Shown here: positions 50,903-58,464 of the stretch, piece by piece
Numbering within the stretch: position 1 is the first letter of the stretch
How the letters are laid out: each line of letters opens with the position of its first letter
From: an uncultured Eubacteriales bacterium
Lineage (GTDB): Bacteria > Bacillota > Clostridia > Lachnospirales > Bianqueaceae
Assembly: GCA_902783575.1 (NCBI GenBank)
Contig: CACZRP010000036.1
Span: 1 to 58,464, forward strand
Reading direction: 5' to 3'
Length of the DNA: 58,464 nucleotides
Translations under genes and position numbers: made by a program
Notes under the pieces: generated by a model
The model's database searches: none
What the model saw: the letters and a program-made list of their open reading frames with translations, nothing else
What the model was told of the DNA's origin: nothing

Positions 50903-52109
50903 ATCCCATTCTCCTTCTGACTGTTTTTAGACTCTCCGCCAGCCGGAGGATTTCTTCCTCCGTGTTGTAGAAGGCAATGCTGGCCCGGGCGGTGGAAGGC
51001 GTTTTCATGTGCTGCATCAGCACCTGGGCACAGTGATGGCCGGCCCGGATGCAGATATCATCCGCGCTTAGTATTTCCGCGATGTCATGGGGATGAACGC
51101 CCTCCAGCACGAAGGTAAAGATTCCGTGATGCTTTTCGGCAGCGGAGCCGCCCAGGATCCTCAGGTGAGGAACAGAGGAAAGCTTTTCAAAAGCGTAGAC
51201 CCCCAGCTGGTGCTCCCTCTCCACAATCCGGTCAAATTCCAAAGACTGGTAGTAACGGATGGCCTCCGCCAGCCCGCAGGCCCCGGCGGCGTTGACGGTG
51301 CCGGCCTCAAATTTGTGGGGAAGCTCGGCCCAGGTGGCATCCTCCCGGGTCACATATTCAATCATCTCTCCTCCGAACAGGAAGGGAGGCATCTTTTCCA
51401 GCAGTTCTTTTTTTCCATAGAGGACGCCGATCCCCATGGGCGCGCCCATCTTGTGGCCGGAAAAGGCCAGAAAGTCCACATCCAGATCCTGGACATCCAC
51501 CGGAATATGGGGAACGCTCTGGGCCCCGTCGCAGACAAAAACCGCGCCTGCCTGATGGGCGATTCTGGCAAAGGTTTTGATATCGTTGAGGGTCCCCAGC
51601 ACGTTGGAGATATGGGCCATGGCAACGATTTTCGTTCGGGGAGTCACGGCAGCGCGGAAGGCTTCCTCACAGATGGTCCCTTCCTCATCGCATGCCACAT
51701 ACTTTAGGATGGCGCCTCTGCGGCGGCAGATCTGCTGCCAGGGAATGAGATTGGAATGGTGCTCCATGACGCTGATCAGCACCTCATCCCCCTGGGAGAG
51801 AAAGCTTCCCCAGCAGGAAGCTGCCAGATTCAGGCTTTCCGTCGTGTTGCGGGTAAAGATGATTTCTTCAGAGCTTCTGGCGTGAATAAAGTCCCGGACC
51901 GTATCTCTGGCTTCTTCATAGGCCTCGGTGGCATGCTGAGCCAGGGTATAGAGGCCCCGCAGCGGGTTGGCGTTCTCCTTCAGATAAAAGGCGGTTTCCC
52001 GTTCGATGACAGTCCTGGGCTTCTGAAGGGTGGCGGCATTATCCAGATACGCGATCTGGGGATATTGGGCCAGCAGGGGAAAATCGGCCCGGATGTTGTT
52101 GATATTCAT
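50892..52109 (-). CDS. sufS: cysteine desulfurase SufS
   Basis: A 405-residue class II cysteine desulfurase. The PLP lysine lies in LAFSGHKMGAPMGIGVLYG, with the catalytic-Cys region RAGHHCAQVLM near residue 370. N-terminal ADFPLLAQYPQIAYLDNAATLQKP and NTTESLNLAA are typical. It supplies persulfide sulfur from cysteine to SufU. Its start overlaps the SufD stop by 4 nt (ATGA). Confidence 0.96.
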   Translation of the reverse strand: MNINNIRADFPLLAQYPQIAYLDNAATLQKPRTVIERETAFYLKENANPLRGLYTLAQHATEAYEEARDTVRDFIHARSSEEIIFTRNTTESLNLAASCWGSFLSQGDEVLISVMEHHSNLIPWQQICRRRGAILKYVACDEEGTICEEAFRAAVTPRTKIVAMAHISNVLGTLNDIKTFARIAHQAGAVFVCDGAQSVPHIPVDVQDLDVDFLAFSGHKMGAPMGIGVLYGKKELLEKMPPFLFGGEMIEYVTREDATWAELPHKFEAGTVNAAGACGLAEAIRYYQSLEFDRIVEREHQLGVYAFEKLSSVPHLRILGGSAAEKHHGIFTFVLEGVHPHDIAEILSADDICIRAGHHCAQVLMQHMKTPSTARASIAFYNTEEEILRLAESLKTVRRRMGYAE

Positions 52110-52906
52110 AAGGATTCCCTTTCCAGCAGGCTGTTTTTCAGTTCTTCATCCGGCAGGGTGCGGATCACCGCCTCCAGCTTGGACCGGGCCATCAGGCTGT
52201 AGATGGCTTCCTCGCTGATGCCCCGGGAGGTGAGGTAAAAGATGACCTCCTCCGGAATCTGTCCTATGGTGGCGCCGTGATCGCCCTCCACATCTTCTTC
52301 AGCGCAGAGAATCACCGGAATGCTCTGGTTGTGGGCCTGGTCGCTGAGCAGCAGCACATCTTCAAATTCTTTTCCTTTGGCCCCCTGGCAGCCCCGTCTC
52401 AGGTCGATGGTCCCCCTCAGAAGTTTGAAAGCATCGCCATTAAGAACGCCCAGGGAATGGATGTCGCTGACAGTATTTTTTCCCAGATGAATAGCTTCGC
52501 AGTTCATGTCCAGATGACTGCCGGAGATAAGATCGTATCCGATCTCGGCCTGGAAGGAGCTGCCGTTTCCTTCCAGCGTCACCGACAGATTGTCATAAAT
52601 TTCCCCGGATTTCAGCACCAGGCGGTACCATTCAAACCGGGCATCCTTCTGACAGCGGACCCGGATATCCCGGATCTGCCTGCTGCCGGGCCTCGAAATC
52701 TGAATCAGCTGAAGCAGGGCGCCTTCTTCCACCTCCGCCGTCAGCGCTTCTGCTGCGGTATCGTTATCCAGGATCAGCAGCTTTTTCTCGCCGGAAGGAA
52801 TGACAAGGCTCTGCTGTTCCTTTTCTTCAGGCACCTCCAGCAGGGTGCCATTCATATGAAGCCAGCCAAAGGTGGAGGCCAGCGGTTTGTTGATGATCTG
52901 CTGCAT
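52106..52906 (-). CDS. sufD: SufD-like Fe-S assembly protein (short form)
   Basis: A 266-residue member of the SufB/SufD family, shorter than the roughly 420-residue Proteobacterial SufD because the N-terminal part is reduced. The conserved C-terminal region shows VEGDHGATIGQIPEEVIFYLTSRGIS. The start overlaps the SufB stop (TGATG). It forms the SufBCD scaffold complex with SufB and SufC. Confidence 0.9.
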   Translation of the reverse strand: MQQIINKPLASTFGWLHMNGTLLEVPEEKEQQSLVIPSGEKKLLILDNDTAAEALTAEVEEGALLQLIQISRPGSRQIRDIRVRCQKDARFEWYRLVLKSGEIYDNLSVTLEGNGSSFQAEIGYDLISGSHLDMNCEAIHLGKNTVSDIHSLGVLNGDAFKLLRGTIDLRRGCQGAKGKEFEDVLLLSDQAHNQSIPVILCAEEDVEGDHGATIGQIPEEVIFYLTSRGISEEAIYSLMARSKLEAVIRTLPDEELKNSLLERESL

Positions 52907-54315
52907 CAGCCTATGGCTCCTTTCATTTCTATACGGATCAGGTTATTCATCTCCACGGCATATTCCAGCGGCAGTTCCTTGGAAACGTTCTCTGCAAAGC
53001 CGCTGACAATCATGGCCCGAGCATCCTCTTCGGAGAGACCGCGGCTCATGAGATAGAAAACGGCTTCATCGGAAATCCGGCCGATCTTGGCTTCGTGGCC
53101 TACATCGGCCTTGGCGGTGCGGATATCCATGGCCGGAATGGTGTCCGAACGGGAAATATCATCCAGCATCAGAGACTGGCAGGAAACGGAGGCCTTGCTG
53201 CCTTCAGCTTTACGGTCGATAACCAGGGCGCTGCGGAAAGTGCTGATGCCGCCGCTTTTGGAAATGGAACGGGTATTGACATAGCTGGAGGTTTCCGGAG
53301 CCTGATGCACCACCTTGCAGCCCGTATCCAGATTCTGTCCTTCACCGGCAAAGGTGACTCCGGTGAATTCGGACCGGGCGCCCCGGCCATGGAGAATGCT
53401 CATGGGATACAGGTAGGATACGTGGGAACCGAAGGAGCCGGAGACCCATTCGATCTTGCCTCCTTCTTCCACCAGGGCCCTCTTGGTGTTGAGGTTGTAC
53501 ATATTCTTGGACCAGTTCTCGATGGTGGAGTAGCGCAGGGTCGCGCCTTTGCCCACAAAAAGCTCCACGCAGCCGGCGTGAAGGTTGGCCACGTTGTATT
53601 TGGGAGCGGAGCAGCCTTCGATGAAATGAAGATAGGCCCCTTCCTCGACGATGATCAGCGTATGCTCGAACTGGCCGGCCCCCGGGGCGTTCAGCCGGAA
53701 GTAGGACTGAAGGGGAATTTCCACACTGGCTCCCCTGGGCACATAGACGAAGGAGCCTCCGGACCACACCGCTCCGTGGAGGGCCGCGAATTTATGATCG
53801 GTGGGAGGGACCAGCTTCATGAAATGATCCCGGATCATGTCGGCGTAGGAGCCGTGCAGGGCGCTTTCGATATCCGTGTAGATGACTCCCTGCCGGGCCA
53901 CTTCCTCCCGGACATTATGATAGACCAGCTCGGAGTCGTACTGGGCGCCCACGCCGGCCAGGGATTCCCGCTCCGACTGAGGGATGCCCAGCCGCTCAAA
54001 GGTGTTCTTGATATCCTCCGGCACATCCTCCCAGCTTTTCTGCATGCGCTGGGTATTGGGGCGGACATAGGTGACAATATGGTCCATGTTCAGTCCCTCG
54101 ATGGAGGGACCCCAGTCAGGCATGGGTGTTTTGTGAAAGATCTCCAGGGAACGGAGCCGGAAGTCCCGCATCCACTCGGGATCCTTCTTTTCTTCGGAGA
54201 TCTGCCGGACGATGGCCTCCGTCAGACCGCTGTCCACCTTGTAGGCGGCGTTTTCCGCGTAACGAAAATCATAGAATTCCCGGGAAACGTCCTGAATGAC
54301 GGTTTTCTCACTCAT
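52906..54315 (-). CDS. sufB: Fe-S assembly scaffold SufB
   Basis: A 469-residue SufB with the typical HGAVWSGGSFVYVPRG, FIEGCSAPKYNVANLHAGCVELFV and RAEAT-like ending KADVGHEAKIGRISDEAVFYLMSRGL. The start at 54315 was chosen because GAGGAAAA precedes it; it overlaps the SufC stop by 8 nt. SufB is the core of the SufBCD scaffold on which Fe-S clusters are built. Confidence 0.95.
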   Translation of the reverse strand: MSEKTVIQDVSREFYDFRYAENAAYKVDSGLTEAIVRQISEEKKDPEWMRDFRLRSLEIFHKTPMPDWGPSIEGLNMDHIVTYVRPNTQRMQKSWEDVPEDIKNTFERLGIPQSERESLAGVGAQYDSELVYHNVREEVARQGVIYTDIESALHGSYADMIRDHFMKLVPPTDHKFAALHGAVWSGGSFVYVPRGASVEIPLQSYFRLNAPGAGQFEHTLIIVEEGAYLHFIEGCSAPKYNVANLHAGCVELFVGKGATLRYSTIENWSKNMYNLNTKRALVEEGGKIEWVSGSFGSHVSYLYPMSILHGRGARSEFTGVTFAGEGQNLDTGCKVVHQAPETSSYVNTRSISKSGGISTFRSALVIDRKAEGSKASVSCQSLMLDDISRSDTIPAMDIRTAKADVGHEAKIGRISDEAVFYLMSRGLSEEDARAMIVSGFAENVSKELPLEYAVEMNNLIRIEMKGAIG

Positions 54316-55063
54316 GGCTGTTTTCCTCAAACCGGGCAAAGCCGGATTCTTCAATCTCTCTGATCAGTTCGGGGCCGCCGCTCATGCGGATATGTCCATC
54401 CACCAGGATATGCACCCGGTCCACACTGAGGGCGGAAAGAATGGCCGCGTTGTGGGTAATGATCAGCAGGGAGGCTTCCTTGTCCTTCTGAAATTCCTCG
54501 ATGCCCCGGGAGACGGTGCGGACCGCATCCACGTCCAGGCCTGAGTCAGCCTCGTCCAGTATGGCCAGGGTGGGCTTCAGAAGCAGCATCTGGAGTATTT
54601 CCGCCTTCTTTTTTTCGCCTCCCGAAAAGCCCACATTCAGGTCCCGTTCGGCATAGGATTCATCCATCTGAAGGGTTTCCATGACCCGGCGGATTTCCTT
54701 GCGGAAGTTCCAGGCCCGGATTTTTTTACCGGTACGCATTTCCAGGGCAGTCCGGATGAAGTTCTCCAGAGTAATACCGGGGACTTCCACCGGATTCTGA
54801 AAGGAAAGAAAGAGACCGCTTTTAGCCCTTTCGCTGACGCTTTTGGCAAGCAGATCCTCACCGCCAAACGCCATGGAGCCGCCGGTGACTTCATAGGCGG
54901 GATTACCCATGATGGCAGCGGCCAGGGTGGACTTTCCTGCGCCGTTGGGGCCCATGATGACATGGGTCTCGCCCCGGCCAATGGTGAGAGAAGCGCTTTT
55001 CAGGATGGGTTTGTCCTGAGCGGTAACAGATAAATTGCTGATGGTTAACAAAGGTTCAGACAT
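54308..55063 (-). CDS. sufC: SufC ATPase
   Basis: A 251-residue ABC-type ATPase. Walker A is GPNGAGKST, signature FSGGEKKKAEIL, Walker B LAILDEADSGLDVDA, switch His in LIITHNA. These match SufC, which drives the SufBCD complex. The start at 55063 follows TGGAGGA 7 nt upstream. It is the first gene of the suf operon, behind an Rrf2-type operator. Confidence 0.96.
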   Translation of the reverse strand: MSEPLLTISNLSVTAQDKPILKSASLTIGRGETHVIMGPNGAGKSTLAAAIMGNPAYEVTGGSMAFGGEDLLAKSVSERAKSGLFLSFQNPVEVPGITLENFIRTALEMRTGKKIRAWNFRKEIRRVMETLQMDESYAERDLNVGFSGGEKKKAEILQMLLLKPTLAILDEADSGLDVDAVRTVSRGIEEFQKDKEASLLIITHNAAILSALSVDRVHILVDGHIRMSGGPELIREIEESGFARFEENSHE

Positions 55064-55079
55064 GGCAGTCCTCCAAATA

Positions 55080-55102
55080 ATACTTACTAAACAGGTAGGT
55101 AT
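55080..55102. promoter_or_regulatory. Rrf2-type operator before sufC
   Basis: ATACTTA-N9-TAGGTAT (plus strand) lies 17 nt before the sufC start codon, downstream of the rrf2 terminator. The dyad is close to the site before the cys leader. Confidence 0.6.
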
Positions 55103-55111
55103 TATGTTATC

Positions 55112-55142
55112 AAAAAAGCCTTGAAAAATCAAGGCTTTTTTT
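55112..55142. terminator. terminator between rrf2 and sufC
   Basis: AAAAAAGCCTTGA and TCAAGGCTTTTTTT pair around AAAA; T-runs on both strands. Confidence 0.9.
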
Positions 55143-55187
55143 CTTTGTGAAAACGACCCCTCAAACGGGTTTTTGGCCAGATGGCCG

Positions 55188-55625
55188 TCAGATCACATAG
55201 CTGTTATTACTGCGCTCCGCCTGCTGATCCAGCAGATCCTGGAGGGTGACGGAATCCAGATAATCGCAGATGATCTGATCCAGCTTTGTCCATACGGGGA
55301 GAGTGGCGCAGTCGGCCTGGCGGGAGCAGAGGTTCTTTTCGGTGGCCAGGCACGCTACCGGCGCCAGAGATCCCTCGGTGGCCCGGAGAATTTCGCCCAA
55401 GGTATACTCCCGCGGTTCCCGGGAAAGGCGGTAACCTCCCTGGAAGCCCCGGACGGTCATGAGCAGGTCCAGCCGGTTCAGCACGGGAATGATCTGCTCC
55501 AGATATTTTTTGGAGATCTGCTGTCTTTCTGATATCTCCTTCAGGGAGACATAGCCGCTGCCCTGGTGATTAGCCAGATCCAGCATCAGTCTCAGGGCAT
55601 AGCGCCCGCGGGTTGAAATCATCAT
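55188..55625 (-). CDS. Rrf2-family regulator (IscR/CymR-like)
   Basis: A 145-residue Rrf2 regulator. The winged helix opens MISTRGRYALRLMLDLA with YVSLKEISERQQISKKYLEQI. Three cysteines (VACLATEKNLCSRQADC, about residues 92-105) have the spacing of IscR-type Fe-S ligands. It lies upstream of sufCBDSU on the same strand but has its own terminator. Its promoter, the suf control region and the cys leader promoter share related sites, so it may sense Fe-S or cysteine status and control all three. Confidence 0.93.
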   Translation of the reverse strand: MMISTRGRYALRLMLDLANHQGSGYVSLKEISERQQISKKYLEQIIPVLNRLDLLMTVRGFQGGYRLSREPREYTLGEILRATEGSLAPVACLATEKNLCSRQADCATLPVWTKLDQIICDYLDSVTLQDLLDQQAERSNNSYVI

Positions 55626-55658
55626 TGGCCTGTTTTCCTTCCTCTTGAGGTTTGGCCT

Positions 55659-55687
55659 ATTATACTATGGATTTAGTAGGTTTTCAA
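55659..55687 (-). promoter_or_regulatory. promoter of the Rrf2 gene, inside the upstream gene's 3' end
   Basis: On the minus strand TTGAAA, a 17-nt spacer and TATAAT. The spacer contains ACCTACTA, the same half-site as in the cys leader promoter. The -35 box falls in the last codons of the neighbouring serine hydrolase gene. Confidence 0.75.
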
Positions 55688-56845
55688 GCCTTCGTATACC
55701 AGATCCCTGACCCGGGGATGTACAGCCCTGTACACTTCACCGAAGTTCATGACATGCTGGAAATAGACGATGGCAATATGATTGAAGGGATCGATGACGC
55801 TGTAGCCGCCGGCCGCGCCGTCCCAGCCAAACTCGCCCGCGGGAGAGCAGCCCATATAGGGACTGATCTTAACCCGGACTCCCAGACCGTAGCCGTATTC
55901 CAGCCGGCCCAGCTTGTGGAAGTCATCCAGGGCATCGCCGGTGGTCACGGAATGGGTCATCAGCAGGACGGTGTCTTCCTTTAATATACGGACGCCGTTT
56001 TTGCCCTCGCCGCCGCAGGCCAGGGCATCGATGACGGCATGATAGGCCTCCGGAGTTCCCGCCAGCGCTGCGCCGCCGCTTTCGTAGTTGGGACCCAGAT
56101 CAAAGCCATAGGTCACGGGAATAGGCACGATTTTTTCCTGTTTTGAATCGAAGGTATACATGGCGGCCATGCGCTTCTTCTGTTCTTCCGTGGGATGGCA
56201 GGTAAGATTGGTAATGCCCAGGGGAGCAAAGATATGGTTCTGCAGATAATCGGAATAACGCTCCCCGCTGATGACCTCGATGAGAGCAGCTACCACATCG
56301 TGGCCCAGGGAATAGCGGAATCTGGTGCCGGGCTCATAGATCAGAGGAACCTTGGCCAGGGCCGCGATGACCTGACGGGTGGTGGGCTCAGGATGTTCCT
56401 TCAGCAGATTCTGGATGGCGTCGTTTCTGATGTCATAGGTAAGACCTGCCATCATGGCCATACAGTCAATGATCCGGATCTGGTTTTTGGCAAAATGGCT
56501 GGGCTCACTGAGCTTGGGCAGCAGGGCCGGATCCTCGGCAAAACGGCCGTCGTTGACTACGGTGACATATTCCCATTCGGGAAGATAGCGGCAGATGGGA
56601 TCGTAAAGATGGGCCTTGCCCTGTTCGATGAGCTGCATCATGGCGGTCATGGTCACCACCTTGGTGCAGGAATAGAAATAGTAGAATTCATCACCGGTGA
56701 CCGGTTTTTTCAGATCGTAGTCGGAATGTCCCGCCATGTGACGGTAAATGATATCGTGATCTTTGGAAACAATGACCTCCAGCCCCCGAACGCCGTATTC
56801 GGCTTCCAGAGAGTCAAGATACTGGGTGAGTAGGGAATGATCCAT
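55673..56845 (-). CDS. serine hydrolase (class C beta-lactamase-like)
   Basis: A 390-residue penicillin-binding-protein-like hydrolase. The SxxK motif is SCTK near residue 59, and the YxN-like motif is YSLG in FRYSLGHDV. No signal peptide is seen, so it is probably a cytosolic esterase or peptidase and not a true beta-lactamase. It lies between fucO (divergent) and the Rrf2 gene. Confidence 0.88.
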   Translation of the reverse strand: MDHSLLTQYLDSLEAEYGVRGLEVIVSKDHDIIYRHMAGHSDYDLKKPVTGDEFYYFYSCTKVVTMTAMMQLIEQGKAHLYDPICRYLPEWEYVTVVNDGRFAEDPALLPKLSEPSHFAKNQIRIIDCMAMMAGLTYDIRNDAIQNLLKEHPEPTTRQVIAALAKVPLIYEPGTRFRYSLGHDVVAALIEVISGERYSDYLQNHIFAPLGITNLTCHPTEEQKKRMAAMYTFDSKQEKIVPIPVTYGFDLGPNYESGGAALAGTPEAYHAVIDALACGGEGKNGVRILKEDTVLLMTHSVTTGDALDDFHKLGRLEYGYGLGVRVKISPYMGCSPAGEFGWDGAAGGYSVIDPFNHIAIVYFQHVMNFGEVYRAVHPRVRDLVYEGLKTY

Positions 56846-56945
56846 GACAGCCTCCTGGGATTGTTAAAATTCAAAAAACTGCTATGAGTATAGCACAGGC
56901 GCGGGTGGTTGTCATCCCGCGGCCGAGGATTTTACGGGCAGGTAG

Positions 56946-56974
56946 TTGACATTAACCGGGATTAGGTCTACACT
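56946..56974 (+). promoter_or_regulatory. promoter of fucO
   Basis: TTGACA (56946-56951), a 17-nt spacer and TACACT (56969-56974), 89 nt before the ATG. Confidence 0.72.
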
Positions 56975-57063
56975 GTTTTATAGTCCTTTTCGCAGCCTGG
57001 CTCGAAGAAGGACCGAAAAACAGTTTGACTGCTGATATTCAGCAAGTAAGAAAAGGAGATATT

Positions 57064-58215
57064 ATGGCAAACAGATTTGTGCTTAATGAAACATCTTATC
57101 ATGGCGCCGGAGCAATCCAGAACATTGTTCCCGAAGCAAAAGCCCGCGGCTTCAAGAAAGCCTTTGTCGCTTCTGATCCGGATCTGATCAAATTCGGTGT
57201 GACCGCAAAAGTGACTTCCCTTCTGGATGAAGCCGGCCTTGAGTATGTTGTCTATTCCGATATTCAGCCCAACCCCACCATTGAAAACGTCAAGAACGGC
57301 GTGGAAGCCATCAAGGCTGCCGGCTGCGACTATATTATTGCCATCGGCGGCGGTTCCTCCATGGATACGGCCAAAGCCATCGGCATCATCATGACCAACC
57401 CCGAGTTCGCGGATGTCCGCTCTCTGGAAGGCGTAGCCGCCACCACCAAGCCCTGCACTCCCATTTTTGCCGTTCCCACCACAGCCGGTACCGCCGCTGA
57501 GGTTACCATCAACTACGTTATTACCGATGTGGAGAAGAAGCGTAAATTCGTCTGTGTGGACGTTCATGACATTCCTGTGGTCGCTTTCGTCGATCCCGAC
57601 ATGATGTCCACCATGCCTGCTTCCCTGACCGCCGCCACCGGTATGGATGCTCTGACCCATGCCATTGAGGGTTACATCACCGCCGGCGCCTGGGATCTTT
57701 CCGATATGTTCCATATCACCGCCATCAAGATGATCGCTGCCAACCTGCGTGACGCAGTGGCCAATGGCCCCAAGGGCCGCGAGGCCATGGCTCTGGCTCA
57801 GTACGTGGCCGGCATGGGCTTCTCCAATGTTGGTCTGGGTATTGACCACTCCATGGCACACACCCTGTCTGCATACTATGGCACGCCCCATGGAAAAGCC
57901 TGCGCCATGCTGCTGCCCACCGTCATGGAGTACAACGCTCCCTGCACCGGTGAGAAATATCGTGAAATCGCCCGCGTTTTCGGTGTGGAAGGCGTTGACG
58001 AGATGAGCCAGGAAGAATACCGCAAGGCTGCGGTGGAAGCTGTCCGTCAGCTGTCCATCGATGTAGGCATTCCTCAGACCCTGGTGGGCACTGTCAATCC
58101 CGATGATATCCCGGCTCTGGCCGCCGATGCCATCAAGGATGCCTGCACTCCCGGCAACCCGAGACCCACTTCCGTGGAAGATATCGAAGCTCTGTACAGA
58201 AGCCTGATGAAATAA
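57064..58215 (+). CDS. fucO: lactaldehyde reductase (1,2-propanediol oxidoreductase)
   Basis: A 383-residue iron-dependent alcohol dehydrogenase very like E. coli FucO: MANRFVLNETSYHGAGAI at the start, IAIGGGSSMDTAKAIG, TTAGTAAEVTINYVITD, the metal ligands in GMDALTHAIEGY and GLGIDHSMAHTLSAYYGTPHG. It reduces lactaldehyde to 1,2-propanediol in anaerobic fucose or rhamnose use. That fits with the rhamnosidase remnant elsewhere in the window. AAAAGGAG precedes the ATG at 57064. Confidence 0.94.
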   Translation: MANRFVLNETSYHGAGAIQNIVPEAKARGFKKAFVASDPDLIKFGVTAKVTSLLDEAGLEYVVYSDIQPNPTIENVKNGVEAIKAAGCDYIIAIGGGSSMDTAKAIGIIMTNPEFADVRSLEGVAATTKPCTPIFAVPTTAGTAAEVTINYVITDVEKKRKFVCVDVHDIPVVAFVDPDMMSTMPASLTAATGMDALTHAIEGYITAGAWDLSDMFHITAIKMIAANLRDAVANGPKGREAMALAQYVAGMGFSNVGLGIDHSMAHTLSAYYGTPHGKACAMLLPTVMEYNAPCTGEKYREIARVFGVEGVDEMSQEEYRKAAVEAVRQLSIDVGIPQTLVGTVNPDDIPALAADAIKDACTPGNPRPTSVEDIEALYRSLMK

Positions 58216-58255
58216 AAAGGCGCTGAAGACAAAACTTCATAATTTAAGATAGAAG

Positions 58256-58310
58256 ACGGTGATCGTGGATATTTCCCAGATGGGTGAAATCTCCATGATC
58301 ACCGTTTTTT
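58256..58310. terminator. terminator after fucO (bidirectional)
   Basis: ACGGTGATC and GATCACCGT pair, with inner stems (GGA/TCC, ATTTC/GAAAT), followed by TTTTTT. The minus-strand gene from the right stops within it. Confidence 0.85.
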
Positions 58311-58464
58311 GCCCCTCGACTCTTCGGGATCCGCCCTTTTTTCCACAGCTACCGCATACCGGGCCTGCCACTCTTCGGGATCGGGCCTTTTTTCCACAGC
58401 TACCGCATACCGGGCCTGCCACTCTTCGGGATTGGGCCTTTTTTCCACAGCTACCGCATACCGG
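58299..58464 (-). CDS. 3' end of a protein with 17-residue tandem repeats (partial)
   Basis: The minus strand enters the window in an open frame without a start and ends at TGA (58301-58299). It reads about three copies of RYAVAVEKRPDPEEWQA, the last diverging into EESRGKKR. The protein is rich in Glu, Lys, Arg and Pro. Another minus-strand frame (a GPVCGSCGKK repeat) is also open, but this one looks more protein-like. The rest of the gene lies outside the window; its identity is unknown. Confidence 0.5.
   Translation of the reverse strand, partial: RYAVAVEKRPNPEEWQARYAVAVEKRPDPEEWQARYAVAVEKRADPEESRGKKR
58319..58464. repeat. 51-bp tandem repeat, about three copies
   Basis: Units begin at 58319, 58370 and 58421 with ACTCTTCGGGAT and contain TTTTTTCCACAGCTACCGCA. 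They differ by only two or three bases; the last is cut by the window end. The period is a multiple of three, so reading frames are kept. Confidence 0.95.

Noticed and set aside
58237..58422. Minus-strand ORF with CGSCGKK repeats
   Set aside because: It needs a start inside the repeat, and its 3' part reads through the terminator hairpin. The frame ending at 58299 looks more like real protein.

Overview
The window looks like chromosomal DNA of a moderately GC-rich Bacillota species, probably a gut-type Clostridia (Lachnospiraceae-like). This rests on AGGAGG-type ribosome binding sites, a CIRCE operator, an FMN riboswitch before a RibU-type ECF substrate protein, a sufCBDSU operon behind an Rrf2 regulator, FucO, GntP and PepF homologues, and many efflux pumps. 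No rRNA, tRNA or CRISPR array was seen. Family names come from sequence recognition; no database search was run.

Layout. 1-160: no gene seen. 161-2590 (minus): acyl-ACP thioesterase, PHP phosphatase and a TPR membrane protein. 2844-8757 (plus): a metallo-hydrolase, a CdaR-type regulator, a GntP permease whose last helix is out of frame, a glycerate 2-kinase, the collapsed remnant of an ABC exporter and a TIM-barrel isomerase. 8747-16482 (minus): lipid kinase, an atypical BirA, HtrA, RibU with its riboswitch, an esterase and a two-component system. 16660-22514 (plus): MarR, a heterodimeric ABC exporter and PepF. 22585-23483 is gene-poor: an alpha-rhamnosidase remnant, a 34-bp duplication, a cluster of TGTGA half-sites and a 161-bp imperfect palindrome.

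23484-35251 is the most unusual part. A 2-hydroxyacid dehydrogenase diverges from a long plus-strand operon: a GHL6-like glycosidase, a DUF1116 (YlbE/AllG) protein, an FdrA (AllF) protein, a free-standing FdrA C-terminal module, and an acetate-kinase paralogue with altered pocket residues. A GPH-type MFS symporter, an AraC regulator and a GarR-like reductase follow. I read the core as a substrate-level phosphorylation module: FdrA/DUF1116 would make an acyl or carbamoyl phosphate and the kinase would turn it into ATP. It parallels AllFGH plus carbamate kinase but has a different kinase and no DUF2877 partner.

35306-41938 (minus) holds VanZ, a DUF2974 hydrolase, an IscB nuclease with its HEARO/omega RNA inserted exactly between a GH39 gene and the DUF2974 start codon, and a Dus enzyme. 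41993-47251 has two MATE pumps around a TetR regulator, an SGNH hydrolase and an AEC carrier. 47272-47908 is a CIRCE-controlled Hsp20 gene. 47911-55687 (minus) joins cysteine synthesis (MetY, CysK) behind a cysteine-rich leader peptide and attenuator to the suf operon and its Rrf2 regulator. The promoters of these units share an ATACCTA-N9-TAGGTAT-like operator, which suggests one regulator for sulfur assimilation and Fe-S assembly. The window ends with a class C beta-lactamase-like protein, fucO, and the 3' end of a minus-strand gene made of 51-bp tandem repeats.
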